Of a DNA stretch of 64,000 bases, positions 41,987 through 52,800 are shown one piece after another. A program made the position numbers and the translations under genes. Within the stretch, counting starts at the first letter, position 1, and each line of letters starts with the position of its first letter. The notes beneath the pieces are model-generated. The model saw only the letters and a program-made list of their open reading frames with translations. It was not told where the DNA came from and searched no databases. Source of the DNA: Monocercomonoides exilis (Eukaryota; Preaxostyla; Oxymonadida; Polymastigidae); contig LSRY02000010.1 in NCBI GenBank assembly GCA_001643675.2, forward strand, positions 191,001-255,000. Reading direction: 5' to 3'.

Positions 41987-43980
41987 GGGTGATTTAAAAA
42001 CCCGGACTATTTTTAGAATTCATATTTCTCGACGAGTTTCAAAAATTAAATTATAATAATTCTCACATTCATGCATCAGTATATAACACATCTAACTATA
42101 TACAAATTTTTATTTGTTGTGCTGTATATTTTTTTAAATAAATAATTTTTATTTTTGAAAATCCGACTTTTGATGAATTTTTCTATATTAATAAAACGAT
42201 TCAATTCATTTTTTATTCACACAACTTATTTTTACTACGTTATTAACAATTCTGGTTATTTTTTATTTTTGCTTATTTGCTCTTTCTAACTGAATGAAAA
42301 TCTGTCATTTTTGAAAAATCATTGTCAATGGGATAACAAAAAATATATTTTTTGCAAAACACAAAAACATCCAAGTTAATTTAACACATGCAAAAATAAA
42401 TATGATAGTTGTATAAAATTTCTTCGTTGATGAAATTCAAAATGATTCAGTAGGTATTTCATAAAACACAATTTTGTAATAATTTCAAAGAAAATGAACA
42501 AAAATAATCATCAATCAAAAAAACAAAATACATTTATGAAAATTTGACTGAAGCAATTTAGATTATAACTCTGTGGTAATATTTTATAATTATTATTTAA
42601 ATGGCTCCAAGTGTTAAATTAACTTGGATGTTTTTGTGTTTTGCAAAAAATATATTTTTTGTTATCCCATTGACAATGATTTTTCAAAAATGACAGATTT
42701 TCATTCAGTTAGAAAGAGCAAATAAGCAAAAATAAAAAATAACCAGAATTGTTAATAACGTAGTAAAAATAAGTTGTGTGAATAAAAAATGAATTGAATC
42801 GTTTTATTAATATAGAAAAATTCATCAAAAGTCGGATTTTCAAAAATAAAAATTATTTATTTAAAAAAATATACAGCACAACAAATAAAAATTTGTATAT
42901 AGGGTCAGTGATTAATCATATCCCCTTTTTTTTATCGGGACCTAAATTTTCTGGCTCACAGGAGCACTTTCAGTAAAAAATAAATAATAGAAAACCTTTT
43001 TTTAACTTTTATATACTATGCCAGAAAATATTTTTTATTTTTTTTTATTTCTGTTAATAGATCTGGAATTTTTTGTTTTATTTTTCTGATCAAAGACTTG
43101 CTCATATTTTCACGAGCTTTTTGTTTTGAGATTTTTTAGTGTTGTTATTGTTATTGAACAAAACTTCTTTATAATTTTGGTTATTTAATATTATTAAACA
43201 CTTCGTTTTTTTATTATTTTTTGCATTTCACTAAATTTCGATAAAATTAAAAATAAAATGTGAAATTAGAGTTAGCATGTTTTTGTTCATAAAAGAATAG
43301 TTAAAAAACTGATTGATATGTGTATCGCCTAAATTTTGAAAGGAAAAAATATGATTTGAAGTTAAAAACACAAAAATACACAAAAACATGTTTTTTTGAA
43401 TAATAATCTCGATCGTTAAAAATTAAAGATTATCTTATATCTGATTACCTTTATTTGTTGATAATTAATAAATTTACGCTTTCAAATTAACGAAAAAACT
43501 TATTTATTCAGATGCATTCTTCAATTTGTCGAAATTTAGTGAAATGCAAAAAATAATAAAAAAACGAAGTGTTTAATAATATTAAATAACCAAAATTATA
43601 AAGAAGTTTTGTTCAATAACAATAACAACACTAAAAAATCTCAAAACAAAAAGCTCGTGAAAATATGAGCAAGTCTTTGATCAGAAAAATAAAACAAAAA
43701 ATTCCAGATCTATTAACAGAAATAAAAAAAAATAAAAAATATTTTCTGGCATAGTATATAAAAGTTAAAAAAAGGTTTTCTATTATTTATTTTTTTCTGA
43801 AAGTGCTCTTGAGAGCCAGAAAATTTAGGTCCCGATAAAAAAAAGGGGATATGATAAATTACTGACCCTAGTTAGATGTGTTATATACTGATGCATGAAT
43901 GTGAGAATTATTATAATTTAATTTTTGAAACTCGTCGAGAAATATGAATTCTAAAAATAGTCCGGGTTTTTTTATCACCC
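41987..43980. mobile_element. Foldback element with 401-bp arms (host of nested insertion)
   Basis: TA-flanked (41985-41986, 43981-43982) with ends GGGTGAT...ATCACCC. The left arm 41987-42387 is the near-perfect inverted complement of the right arm 42611-43980 once the 967-bp insertion and its extra TA are removed; both arms are then exactly 401 bp. The spacer is 42388-42610. There is no coding capacity. The element begins two bases after the TA flanking the pogo-like element. The TA duplication and GGGT ends suggest mobilisation by a Tc1/mariner-pogo type transposase. Confidence 0.9.
42902..43868. mobile_element. Nested foldback element with 340-bp arms, pogo-like ends
   Basis: TA-flanked (42900-42901, 43869-43870). 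The left arm 42902-43241 and right arm 43529-43868 are inverted complements of identical length with few mismatches; the spacer is 43242-43528. The ends GGGTCAGTRATT match those of the element at 39905-41980, including the downstream GGGACCT block after a T run, so the neighbouring transposase is the likely source of mobility. It has no significant ORF. It sits in the right arm of the outer foldback; the equivalent TA in the left arm is at 42097-42098. Confidence 0.92.
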
Positions 43981-43982
43981 TA

Positions 43983-44337
43983 TCTGGACTTTTTTATTTT
44001 TGTTCATAAAAAAGTGAATGATGTTTGTTTTCAAATTGTGTGAAAAGCTTTAAAAAAAAGAAAAGAAAAGAAAAAGGAAAGATGAGAAAAAAATAAAGTT
44101 CAAAAACATATTCGACACAAACAATTGATGGTGAAAATTTTCTTGAATGCTTTTGATTTAACAAGAAGCTTATTTGAACATTTTTGGAAATATATATACA
44201 TATATAAACTAATCATTTTGTTTGTTAAAATTCTAAAATTTAAATTTCAATATATTATGATTAAAATGGAAAATGATTATTGAAAAATTCCAAAAAATTT
44301 TTATTTATGTAAAATGGATATTTGATCAAACAAAGTG
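43983..44337. other. AT-rich interval 5' of OST48
   Basis: No gene or repeat end recognised; it presumably includes the OST48 promoter. Confidence 0.4.
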
Positions 44338-45829
44338 ATGATATCTATTTTTATTTTGTTTGTGGCTGTCTCCTCATATTTTTGCGTTACAGGATACAAT
44401 GTTGAAATTTGGGGAAACGCTGACGGACATGAAAAGCTCATAGAGCAACTTACATCATCCGACATTTTATTTGAAGAAACAGATCGACCTCGACCTCTTT
44501 TAGAGTTTGGTGAATGGAGAAAAGATGGAGTTATGATATTTACAGACGATTTCGATGAGGCTCCAGTTATCGATTTTGTTAATAGTGGTCGTAGTGTCAT
44601 GATTTTTTTGAACGAGGAATCTGAAAAAAGTTTTAGCTTTTGCGAGGAATTAGGAGTTGAAATTAGCGATTCATTTGACAAACAGGGAAAATGCCACTAT
44701 CGCTCACCTGCTCAAGATTTTGAAAGGGATGTTTCTTGCGAAGGTCATTCATTTTCCATTCAAAATCCTGCTCATGCGCATTATTATTCAGTAATTAAAA
44801 ATTCAAAAGGAAAAGCCTACGCCTTCGCGATTCAAGGCGACAACGATGCACGTGTTGTTATTTTTGGAAGCGAACTGTTTGGCGCTGATACTGAAAACGA
44901 TGATCTTCTTGAAGTTGCTGTTGATCTTGGGTTGTGGGCTTTCCATAAGCGTGGAGTTATGCGCGCAAGAGAAATTCATTACAATAGGATCAATGAAAGA
45001 ATCGACAATCCACCAGAATTAGCAATATCTGATGTCATTGTTTGTTAACGTAAATTATGAAATAGAAATTTTTATCTTTACAATTTGCGTAATACGTTTT
45101 CCAATTCCTGTAGGATTTTAGCATAATTTTGGAAACTTTTGACTTTGAAAAGCAAGAATGGGTTGGATATTCCGCGGATGATGTTCAACTTGAGTTTTCT
45201 ATGCTTGTGCCAAGAATAAGAAAGACTTTGGAGAACAGAGGAAAGTGTGATTTGTTATTTTTATGGAAAATAATGTTCATTCAACACTTTACGATTTATT
45301 TAATGATTATTGAATTGTTTTCAACAAATATTTTTTATAAAATGTTTTTAACAATTATAATTTTTATAATTAATTATTATTATTATTATAATTATTATTA
45401 TGTTTTTAATAATAATGTTTTTGTTTTCAAATTAGAGGAGTATTTGGTCTCACATTCAAGTGCCCCGATATCTTTGGCGTGTATCAATTTATCGTGAATT
45501 ATCAAGCTCAGGGATTCACTCCAATAAACATCACACACCAGGTGAATCTCCGTCCGTTACGCCACGATGAGCATCCACGATACGTCACGTCTGCATATCC
45601 GTTTTATGCTGCCTCTGGAATTATGTGTGTAGCTGTATGTGTGGTTGCCCTTGTCTTTGCTTCACAGGCACCGTTGTTCAAAGAGCATATAAAAATTTCA
45701 AATAATGGCGAAAAGAAAAATTTGTCTTCTGGCTCGTCTTCATTAAGTCCGAATGTTGAATTTAAAGGAAAAGGAAAACAAATTGCTAGAAGCACATCAA
45801 AAGAGAGAAAATTAGAGAAATATAATTAA
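44338..45829 (+). CDS. OST48/WBP1, oligosaccharyltransferase 48-kDa subunit
   Basis: Exons 44338-45039, 45114-45244 and 45436-45829 join in frame to 408 residues. An N-terminal signal peptide (MISIFILFVAVSSYFCVTG) leads into a lumenal domain with VIDFVNSGRSVMIFLN, RVVIFGSELF, then DFSIILETFDFEKQEWVGY, DDVQLEFSML, GLTFKCPDIFGVYQFIVNYQ, QVNLRPLRHDE and SAYPFYAA. This is the hallmark order of DDOST/WBP1. One membrane span follows (IMCVAVCVVALVFA). It is a non-catalytic subunit of the ER complex that transfers glycans to Asn of nascent proteins. The cytosolic tail is about 45 residues and ends KLEKYN, longer than the short KKxx-type tails of animal and yeast homologues. Confidence 0.9.
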
Positions 45830-45944
45830 ACGTGACTAAAGTTTTTATTATTCCGCTGAAACACTTCATGTGCTTTTTTTCACTATAAATTTCTAACTTT
45901 TCTTTCTTAATAATAATTGCGTTAACTCATATTTACTATCTGTA

Positions 45945-46395
45945 ATGATTGAAGAAAGTGTTATACAAATGGAAACTTCGACAGCTCTGTTAATGCATGC
46001 TGGATATTTCACCTCACTGTTTGTATTTGGTTTTGTAACTTTGAAGAATCTTAAATAAACGCAAAATAAGAGATACTAACGGAAATACAGAAGAAAAATG
46101 AAGAAAAGGGGAAAGGCTTGTTGTTGATCTTTATGAATGCTCTCTTTTGCTCAATATCTGTCTTTAAATGTGACGAAAGAAATGATTGATATTTGAGTGG
46201 CTATTTTCTGAAAATAACATTCTTAAGAGAGGAAAGAGAGGAAATTTAAAAAGAAGAGTGTTCGAAAAGATGAAAGAATAAGAAAATTATGATGTGATAA
46301 CAAGCTTTTGTGAACCATTTGATTTTCTTGGAATAGAAAATTTTGTTTATTTTCTTTGAATATTTCTGATAATTTTTTGAATGATAAAGGAAACA
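45945..46395 (+). pseudogene. Decayed member of the 923-4321 gene family
   Basis: Three separated stretches, in shifting frames, keep the family's block order. MIEESVIQMETSTALLMHAGYF (45945 on) corresponds to the ...NAVVLLKNMGYY region. RLVVDLYECSLLLNICL (about 46112-46163) corresponds to LVDLCECY. RRVFEKMKE, DVITSFCEPFDFL and FSLNISDNF (about 46245-46390) correspond to the C-terminal EKMEEEGYED...LIDNLDDYF end. Stops and frameshifts abound and the middle section with the YQSAW block is gone. It is a deleted, non-functional copy. Confidence 0.6.
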
Positions 46396-46889
46396 ATATG
46401 ATTGCATAAAACGTTATGAAGTTCAGCTTTCCATATTCCATTGATATGAAACTCGACAAACACATTCTTTCTTGTTAGAGAAAAAAATGATATTTTGATT
46501 CTTTCTAAAATCAGAACAAATCAACAAGCAAACAAGCAAGCAAATGAATTAATCAATAAAGTGAGAAAGATTGAAAACAGTCAAAATTCACAATTGAACT
46601 TTTTTTAATACATCAATTCTTTGCTCTTATTGCAGTTATCGATATTCAATTAGCTTATTGAAAACCATTTGATAATTTGATTTAATATCAATGTTTTCGA
46701 CATAATTCCAATAATATTTCTCTTTTCATAATATTTTCAAACAATATTATATTGAAAAAACTTTGTGAAACTTTTAATATGGTTCTGCAGGATTTTTCTA
46801 AAAAAAAGATCATTTTCGTTTATTTTTTATCGAAAGCATCCATCAGGAACAAAAGCTGTTCAACCTCATTTTCACAAAATATTTCCTGC
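46396..46889. other. Leader region of the giant receptor gene
   Basis: AT-rich. The receptor frame is open from 46752, but only a TTG there and an internal ATG at 46779 precede the preferred start at 46890, so part of this may be 5' UTR or an upstream exon. Confidence 0.4.
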
Positions 46890-49800
46890 ATGTCGGAGCT
46901 TCATGTGCACAAAAGTGTTCGTTTCACCTGGAAATTTCTTCTTGCAGCATTTCTGATAAAAAGCAACGAAATCATTTCAGTTCCTGCAGCCCAAATTACC
47001 ACAGATGATGATTTTGTTCAGGATGTGAACAGAAGAGAACAGCCAGAAAATTATGGTGCTTGCAGTCGAGTTTGGAGACAAAAAAAGATTCACGAGAACA
47101 TTCGTCACACATCGTTGTTTATGTTCTCAACTTTGGCCAATTCCTCGCTCCACTTCTCCACAATGCAGTTTTTCACCACCTCTCTGAATGGCAACATCCT
47201 GGATATGCATGGCTCCGAGTGTCTGCTGCATTCCTGCTGTTGTGTTCTGGCAAGGGATTTGCAGCAGTCGTTGTTTGCGATGAACGATGGTGATTGCATC
47301 CGCCTCGTGAACTTTTCTTTGCTTTCAGCTTTTGATTGCCAGCTCCGCTCTTTGGTGCTCAACCCTCCTCGTTCCTTGTCCAACTCTGCAAATTGCGAAC
47401 TGTCTGTTTGCTCGTGTGCCTTTGCTTCGTTTGGGGTTGTCGACCCTCCCTTTTTGGCACCTTCAATCTGCTCGCATGTTCTCATATCCCACTGTGCACT
47501 CGCAAACATCACCAGAAGCACAAGGGGCTGTGACTGCAGAACAATGAAAGCACAGATTTCGCAGGATATGTTGAGCTGCAGTTTTGAGGGAGTGGAGGAT
47601 GTGTTTTATGATGGGATTGTTTCCTCCATCAACTCCCCACAAACAGCATCTCTTCATTCACTGAACAACACATTCAATCGCAACATGCGAAAGTCAAATT
47701 TGAATGAGCAATTCATTGGAACAGGTATTAACAGATCTATTTCTTGCTCCTTCATGAATGACACTTTCACAAATTGCATCTCCGAAATTGAAGGAGATGA
47801 AATTGCGAATGGAGGAGCTGCCATTAGTATTCGAGGTGATTCGAGTGAACTCAATGTGGAATCATGCTCATTTATCAACTCCACCGCAAAATACTTTGCA
47901 ACAATTCTCGCAAGAAATTTAAAATCTATGTCTGTTAACAATTCATCAATAATTAATGGAACTGCCAAACCAAATCACGTTGGAGGAATCATGTGCTATG
48001 ATCCTTTTTCAGAAGGGGTGAGTACATCTCACTGTGTGTTTATGAACAATAATGCATCGAGAATTGCAGCCTTATATTATTACAGGCAGAACGCTTCAAC
48101 GTTGAACACATTAAGCGTGATCGACTGCGATTTTGAAAATAACATTGCAAGAGATGCGTATGCAGGAGCATTTGGAACACGAGATGGATTGACAGGAATA
48201 TTCAGGATGAGTGAATGCAAGTTTGTGAACAACAAAGCAAAATATGGCGGGGCATTGTACTTCGAAGCCTATTCTCCGCCAGCTGATAATCCAAAGCCGA
48301 AATTCATGTTGTTCTGCTATTTCCACAACAATGTGGCAAGCGACAAGCAGGGGCATGATTTGTATTTTGTTCCGCTTGTGCTGACAGAAACACCGTTTGA
48401 GCAGTCATCATCAACAAACAGGCAGAATAGGGTGTTCTACAATAATTCTGCCACTGGATACGATTTCTGGCTGGCATATCCAGTGCGATATGTGCATGCA
48501 TCAAATGGGTCTGATGGGGCTGGGTGTGGCGAAGAGGAAGAGGAGGGGGAGAGATGTGAAACAATCCACTATGCGCTGCAGGAGCTGAAGAACCCGTATG
48601 GGGGAGACATCGTGTTGCTGCCTTCGGCATTCAGTCCGAATGAGGCTTTGGTGCTCAGTGGGATGGTGGTGAATATGTGTGGGAAAGGGAGCGAGAAACC
48701 AGGGATCGCAGTTCCAGAAAGGGTGGGAGGACCGTTTGTGGACATATCAGGGGGGTTGGTGAATGTGAGCAGTGTGGCAATAACGAAGAGCACAAACGAG
48801 CAGATGTCGCTGGTGAGAGTGGGAGACTCGGGATTGTTGGTGTTCAGCAAGGCAGAAATAGCATGCAACTGCGCTCCACAGACAGAATATGTGGAGAGTG
48901 TGTTTGTGGTTGAAGATGGGGTGCTGGTGCTGGAGTTGAGCACGATCTCGCTGTTTGTGCTGAAGGGCAAGCCGCTGGTGGAGTGGGCAGCGTCAGGGCA
49001 TGTGCGAGTGGCAGACTCAGTGTTTCGGTACATCAGCCGGGTGGAAGGGGATGGGAGTGTGTTTGAGAAAAGACTGGGGAGGCAGGAGGTGGTGGAGCTG
49101 GGGAATGTGAGTTTTGAGAGATGCATGTGCGGGAAAGGGAATGGCGGGGCAGTTGCGGTGTGGCTGGGGGAGGAGAGCGGGGTGGCGATTGGGAACAATT
49201 CGTGTGTCAGGTTTGATGGATGCAGTGTGGGAGCTGAGGGGGAGCAGAAGGGGAAAGGAGGCGGGGTGTATGTGAAGGCTGTGGAGGGTGGAGAGCAGGC
49301 AGGACAGGCAGGACAGTCTGGGTGGTTTGTGTTTGGGAGGGAAGTTGTGTTTTCAGGGTGCGAGGGGTGGAGGGGGAAGAATGTGTTTGTGGATGTGAAA
49401 AATCTGAATTGGTCGGTGAGTGTTTCGAGCATGCAGTTTGAGGTGAAGTTTGAGGCAGAGAATCACAAGGAGCTGATGGGGTTTGAAGGCGGAGACGAAT
49501 CGTATGCAATCCCTCTGTGCCTGTATCTGCAGGAGTTTGGAGATCCAGGGTTTGTGGGGGGAGCGAACAGCCGGGACTTCAGCGGGTGTGGATATCGCGG
49601 GTATGGGTGCAGCACACTGGCACACATTGCTCAACTGCGGTTTGGGGGGTTGAACAAGAACATTGTGTTGGAGGAAGGGTTTGTGTGGGAGGAGAAGGTG
49701 GAGATGGAGCGAGAGGAGTGGACAGTCGGGTGTGAGCAGGAGCACACGCTGATTGAGATGGGGCAGATAACAAGCTGTGGAGCAGGTGGGGATGGGGTGA

Positions 49801-52800
49801 TTGTGTCAGCGAAGAGGAACACGCTGTCGAACATTGTGTTCAGGATGGGGTCGGGTGTTGGGGTGGGTGTTGCGAGTGTGGTGGTCTGCCGAGGCAGCAT
49901 GCTCACGATGGCAGGGTGTGGGGTGCAGAAGCAGCAAGAAGACACAGTGTTTGGGTGTGTGTTTGTGCGTGTTGAGAAGGGAACAGTGAATGTGAGCTCG
50001 TTTGCTGTGAGCGGGATCAGATTTGTGTCTGGGTGCCTTGTGGGTGTGGAAGGAGAGCACAGCAAATGTGTGATGGATGGGTTGACATGCACGAACACCA
50101 CCACAGGTGGGGCAGGTGGAGTGATTGGGGTGTCTTTGTGCGGGTCACTCACTCTGCAGAACTCGAATATTTCAGATGGATCACAGGCACAGTCCCCGTT
50201 TGTGAAGGCAGGAGCACTGAGCACAATGCAAGTGATGAACTGCTCGTTTGTGTCGATGCAGCGCTCGAGTGGGAACGGATCGTGTGTGGATGTTGAGTGT
50301 GGTGATGGCGAGTGTGTGGAGGGAGAGAACGGGAGGATGGTGGTGATGGAGAACACTTGGTTCGAAGGGTGCAGTGTGGGTGGGGCATGCGAAGGAGGGG
50401 GTGCACTGGCACTGAGCATGGGGAAGTGCACACAGCTGAGAGTGACTGGGTGCACATTCGTGGGATGTGCAGCTCCAACAGGCAGCATGCACGGTCTGGG
50501 AGGAGGGATGCTGGTGCGCTTTGCAGGCGAGGCTGCTCCGTTTGTGGTGTCTGATCCAGTCTTTTCGGCAGACAATCCGAACGAAGCATCGTTTGGGCAC
50601 GATCTCTTCATTGAAGCACCGAGGCTGCGGTCAGTTGCCACTGCACAGACGCTTCCCTTTGCGGTGGAGAGCGCGCTCTCAGCTGTCCACGCGTTTGAGG
50701 GGTACGATGGCAGCGACAAGGCACATGCCATCCCGCTCATATTCTTCGTTCGTGAAATGGGGAACACGGCTCATGCAGACTCGGCAGCTGGGGTGGATGT
50801 TGATGCATGTGGGTTTGCAGCGTATCCGTGCCACACGCTTTCGCAGGCTGTGAGGCGCCTTTCAGGATGGCCCAAGCGTGTAGAAGTGGCAGGTCCGTTC
50901 GCGATGGAAGAGGCGCTGGGCCTGTCTGATCCAGCAGATCTGCAGATTGGCGGAGCAGCGCCAGGAGCAGAGTGCACTGTGATTGGCAAGGAATCTGGTG
51001 GTGAGGGGCTGGTTGTGCTCTCGGGAGAGCTGCCATCATCAACAGCCGCATTCTCTTCGTTGTGCTTTGTGCTTCCGCTCTCCATCAAGCAGCACCGCTC
51101 GCTGTTCTGCCAGGCCTCGCAGGGCACGCTTGCTGTGTCGAGTGCCTCCTTCATCCCCCACCAGTCAGCTGCCTCGCACACATTCACGCTGTTCACCGCG
51201 CTGTCTGGGCGTGTTGTGGTGGAGGATGTGGTGTGGCAGGGGATCAGGCTCATCGACACGCAGTGTGCAAACATGAGCGGGACGAGTGTGCTGGTGATGA
51301 GGAATGTGTCCTTTGTGGAAACGTGGACATCGTCTCCGAAGGGTCTGGTGTGGGTGTGGTCTGCAGGTGCAACAGCCTCCATGGAGGATGCGCGCTTTGA
51401 GCTGGCATCGCAGGAGCATCCCTGCCAGGCTGTGCATTCTGACCAAGCGCTCTCACTCGAGATCGCCAATGCCTCGTTCATCAACCAGTCTCGGAACACT
51501 GGGCATGGGAGCTGTGTCGAGTGCACAGTGAAGAGCGAGCAGACACTGGCGATCCAGGGATGCTCGTTCGAGATGTGCAGTGCGACCGATGGCAATGGGG
51601 GTGGGGTGTGTGTTGCGATGGAGGCAGGCGGAACAGCCAAAATCACCAGCTCTGAAGGCACAGCAACAGCATCTACTGCTGCTCCATCCACATTCACGAA
51701 ATGCACATCGCATCGAGGAGGAGCAGGGAGTGGAGGGTTTGGCGGGGGGTTGTTTGGGGTGCTTCAGGAAGGGGCGGTGGACTTTGTGGTTGGGGGTGTG
51801 GTGTTCAGCGGATGCACAGCTGACAGCGGGAACAACCTCTTCCTGCAGGCAAAGCAGCTGGCATCAGTGGCCAACAACAGAACACTGGGGTTTGTGTTCG
51901 ACATTGCCGAGGGAGTTGCTGATCTGAACGATCTGTGTGGGTGCAGCACAGACACCGCTGGCACACAGGCACCCATCCCCCTTGTTGTGTTCTTCCGCGC
52001 TCCACCGGCAGAGCGGTGTGTGGCTGATGGCGGGGCAGACAATGCAGTGTGCGGGTATTCGGACTATCCCTGCGAGACAATTGGTCAAGCAGCAAGCCCG
52101 CTAGTGGCACAGCAGTCGGTGGCGATCAAGATCCTGAGCCCCTTCACCCTCAAAGACGAGGTGCATCTGGAGGTTTGTCCCACAGTGATATCGGCTGGGG
52201 AGGTTGGGGGTACGATGGGTGTTGTGAATGGTGGGCGAGGAGAAAGGGCAGGGCTGATTGAGACATCGTGTGAGGTGACGTTTGTTTCTGTGTGCTTTGC
52301 GCATCCAGCTGTGCTGACAAACAGGAAGGCATTGATTGTGTGCAACGGTGGGGTGCTTGGGCTGAGCAGCTGCCAGTCGGTGCTGCAGGCAACAGCTGGG
52401 CTGAAGTGTGGGTTTGCGATTGTGCGTGTTGTGAAGGGGTCGTTGAGCATGAGCAGCTTCGAGATCAGAGGCACGCCTTTTGGGGTTGTTGGGCCATTTG
52501 TGTTTGAGGGGGCTGCTCAGGAGATCGAGAAAGTTGCCATCCACAACCTCACGCTGGAGGATGTGGCAACAGAGTCGGAGAGCGGGGTGCTGAGTGTCAG
52601 CAGGGTTGGGGTGTGGAAGCTGGGGAACTCGACAATCTCGAACTCTGCGCAGCAGTACTGCCCAGTGGTGGCGATGAGCGAGGTTGGGAGCAGCGAAGTG
52701 AGCAACGTCACATTTGAGAATCTGAACAGACACACCGGGTTTGGAGGGGTGGTGAGCTGTGCCATTGGCGCCAGCCAGACAGCACGCTTCGAGCGCTGCA

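Noticed and set aside
42794-42976. 60-codon ORF in the outer foldback arm
   Set aside because: It runs across the insertion junction at 42901 and is absent as an ORF in the matching left arm; chance.
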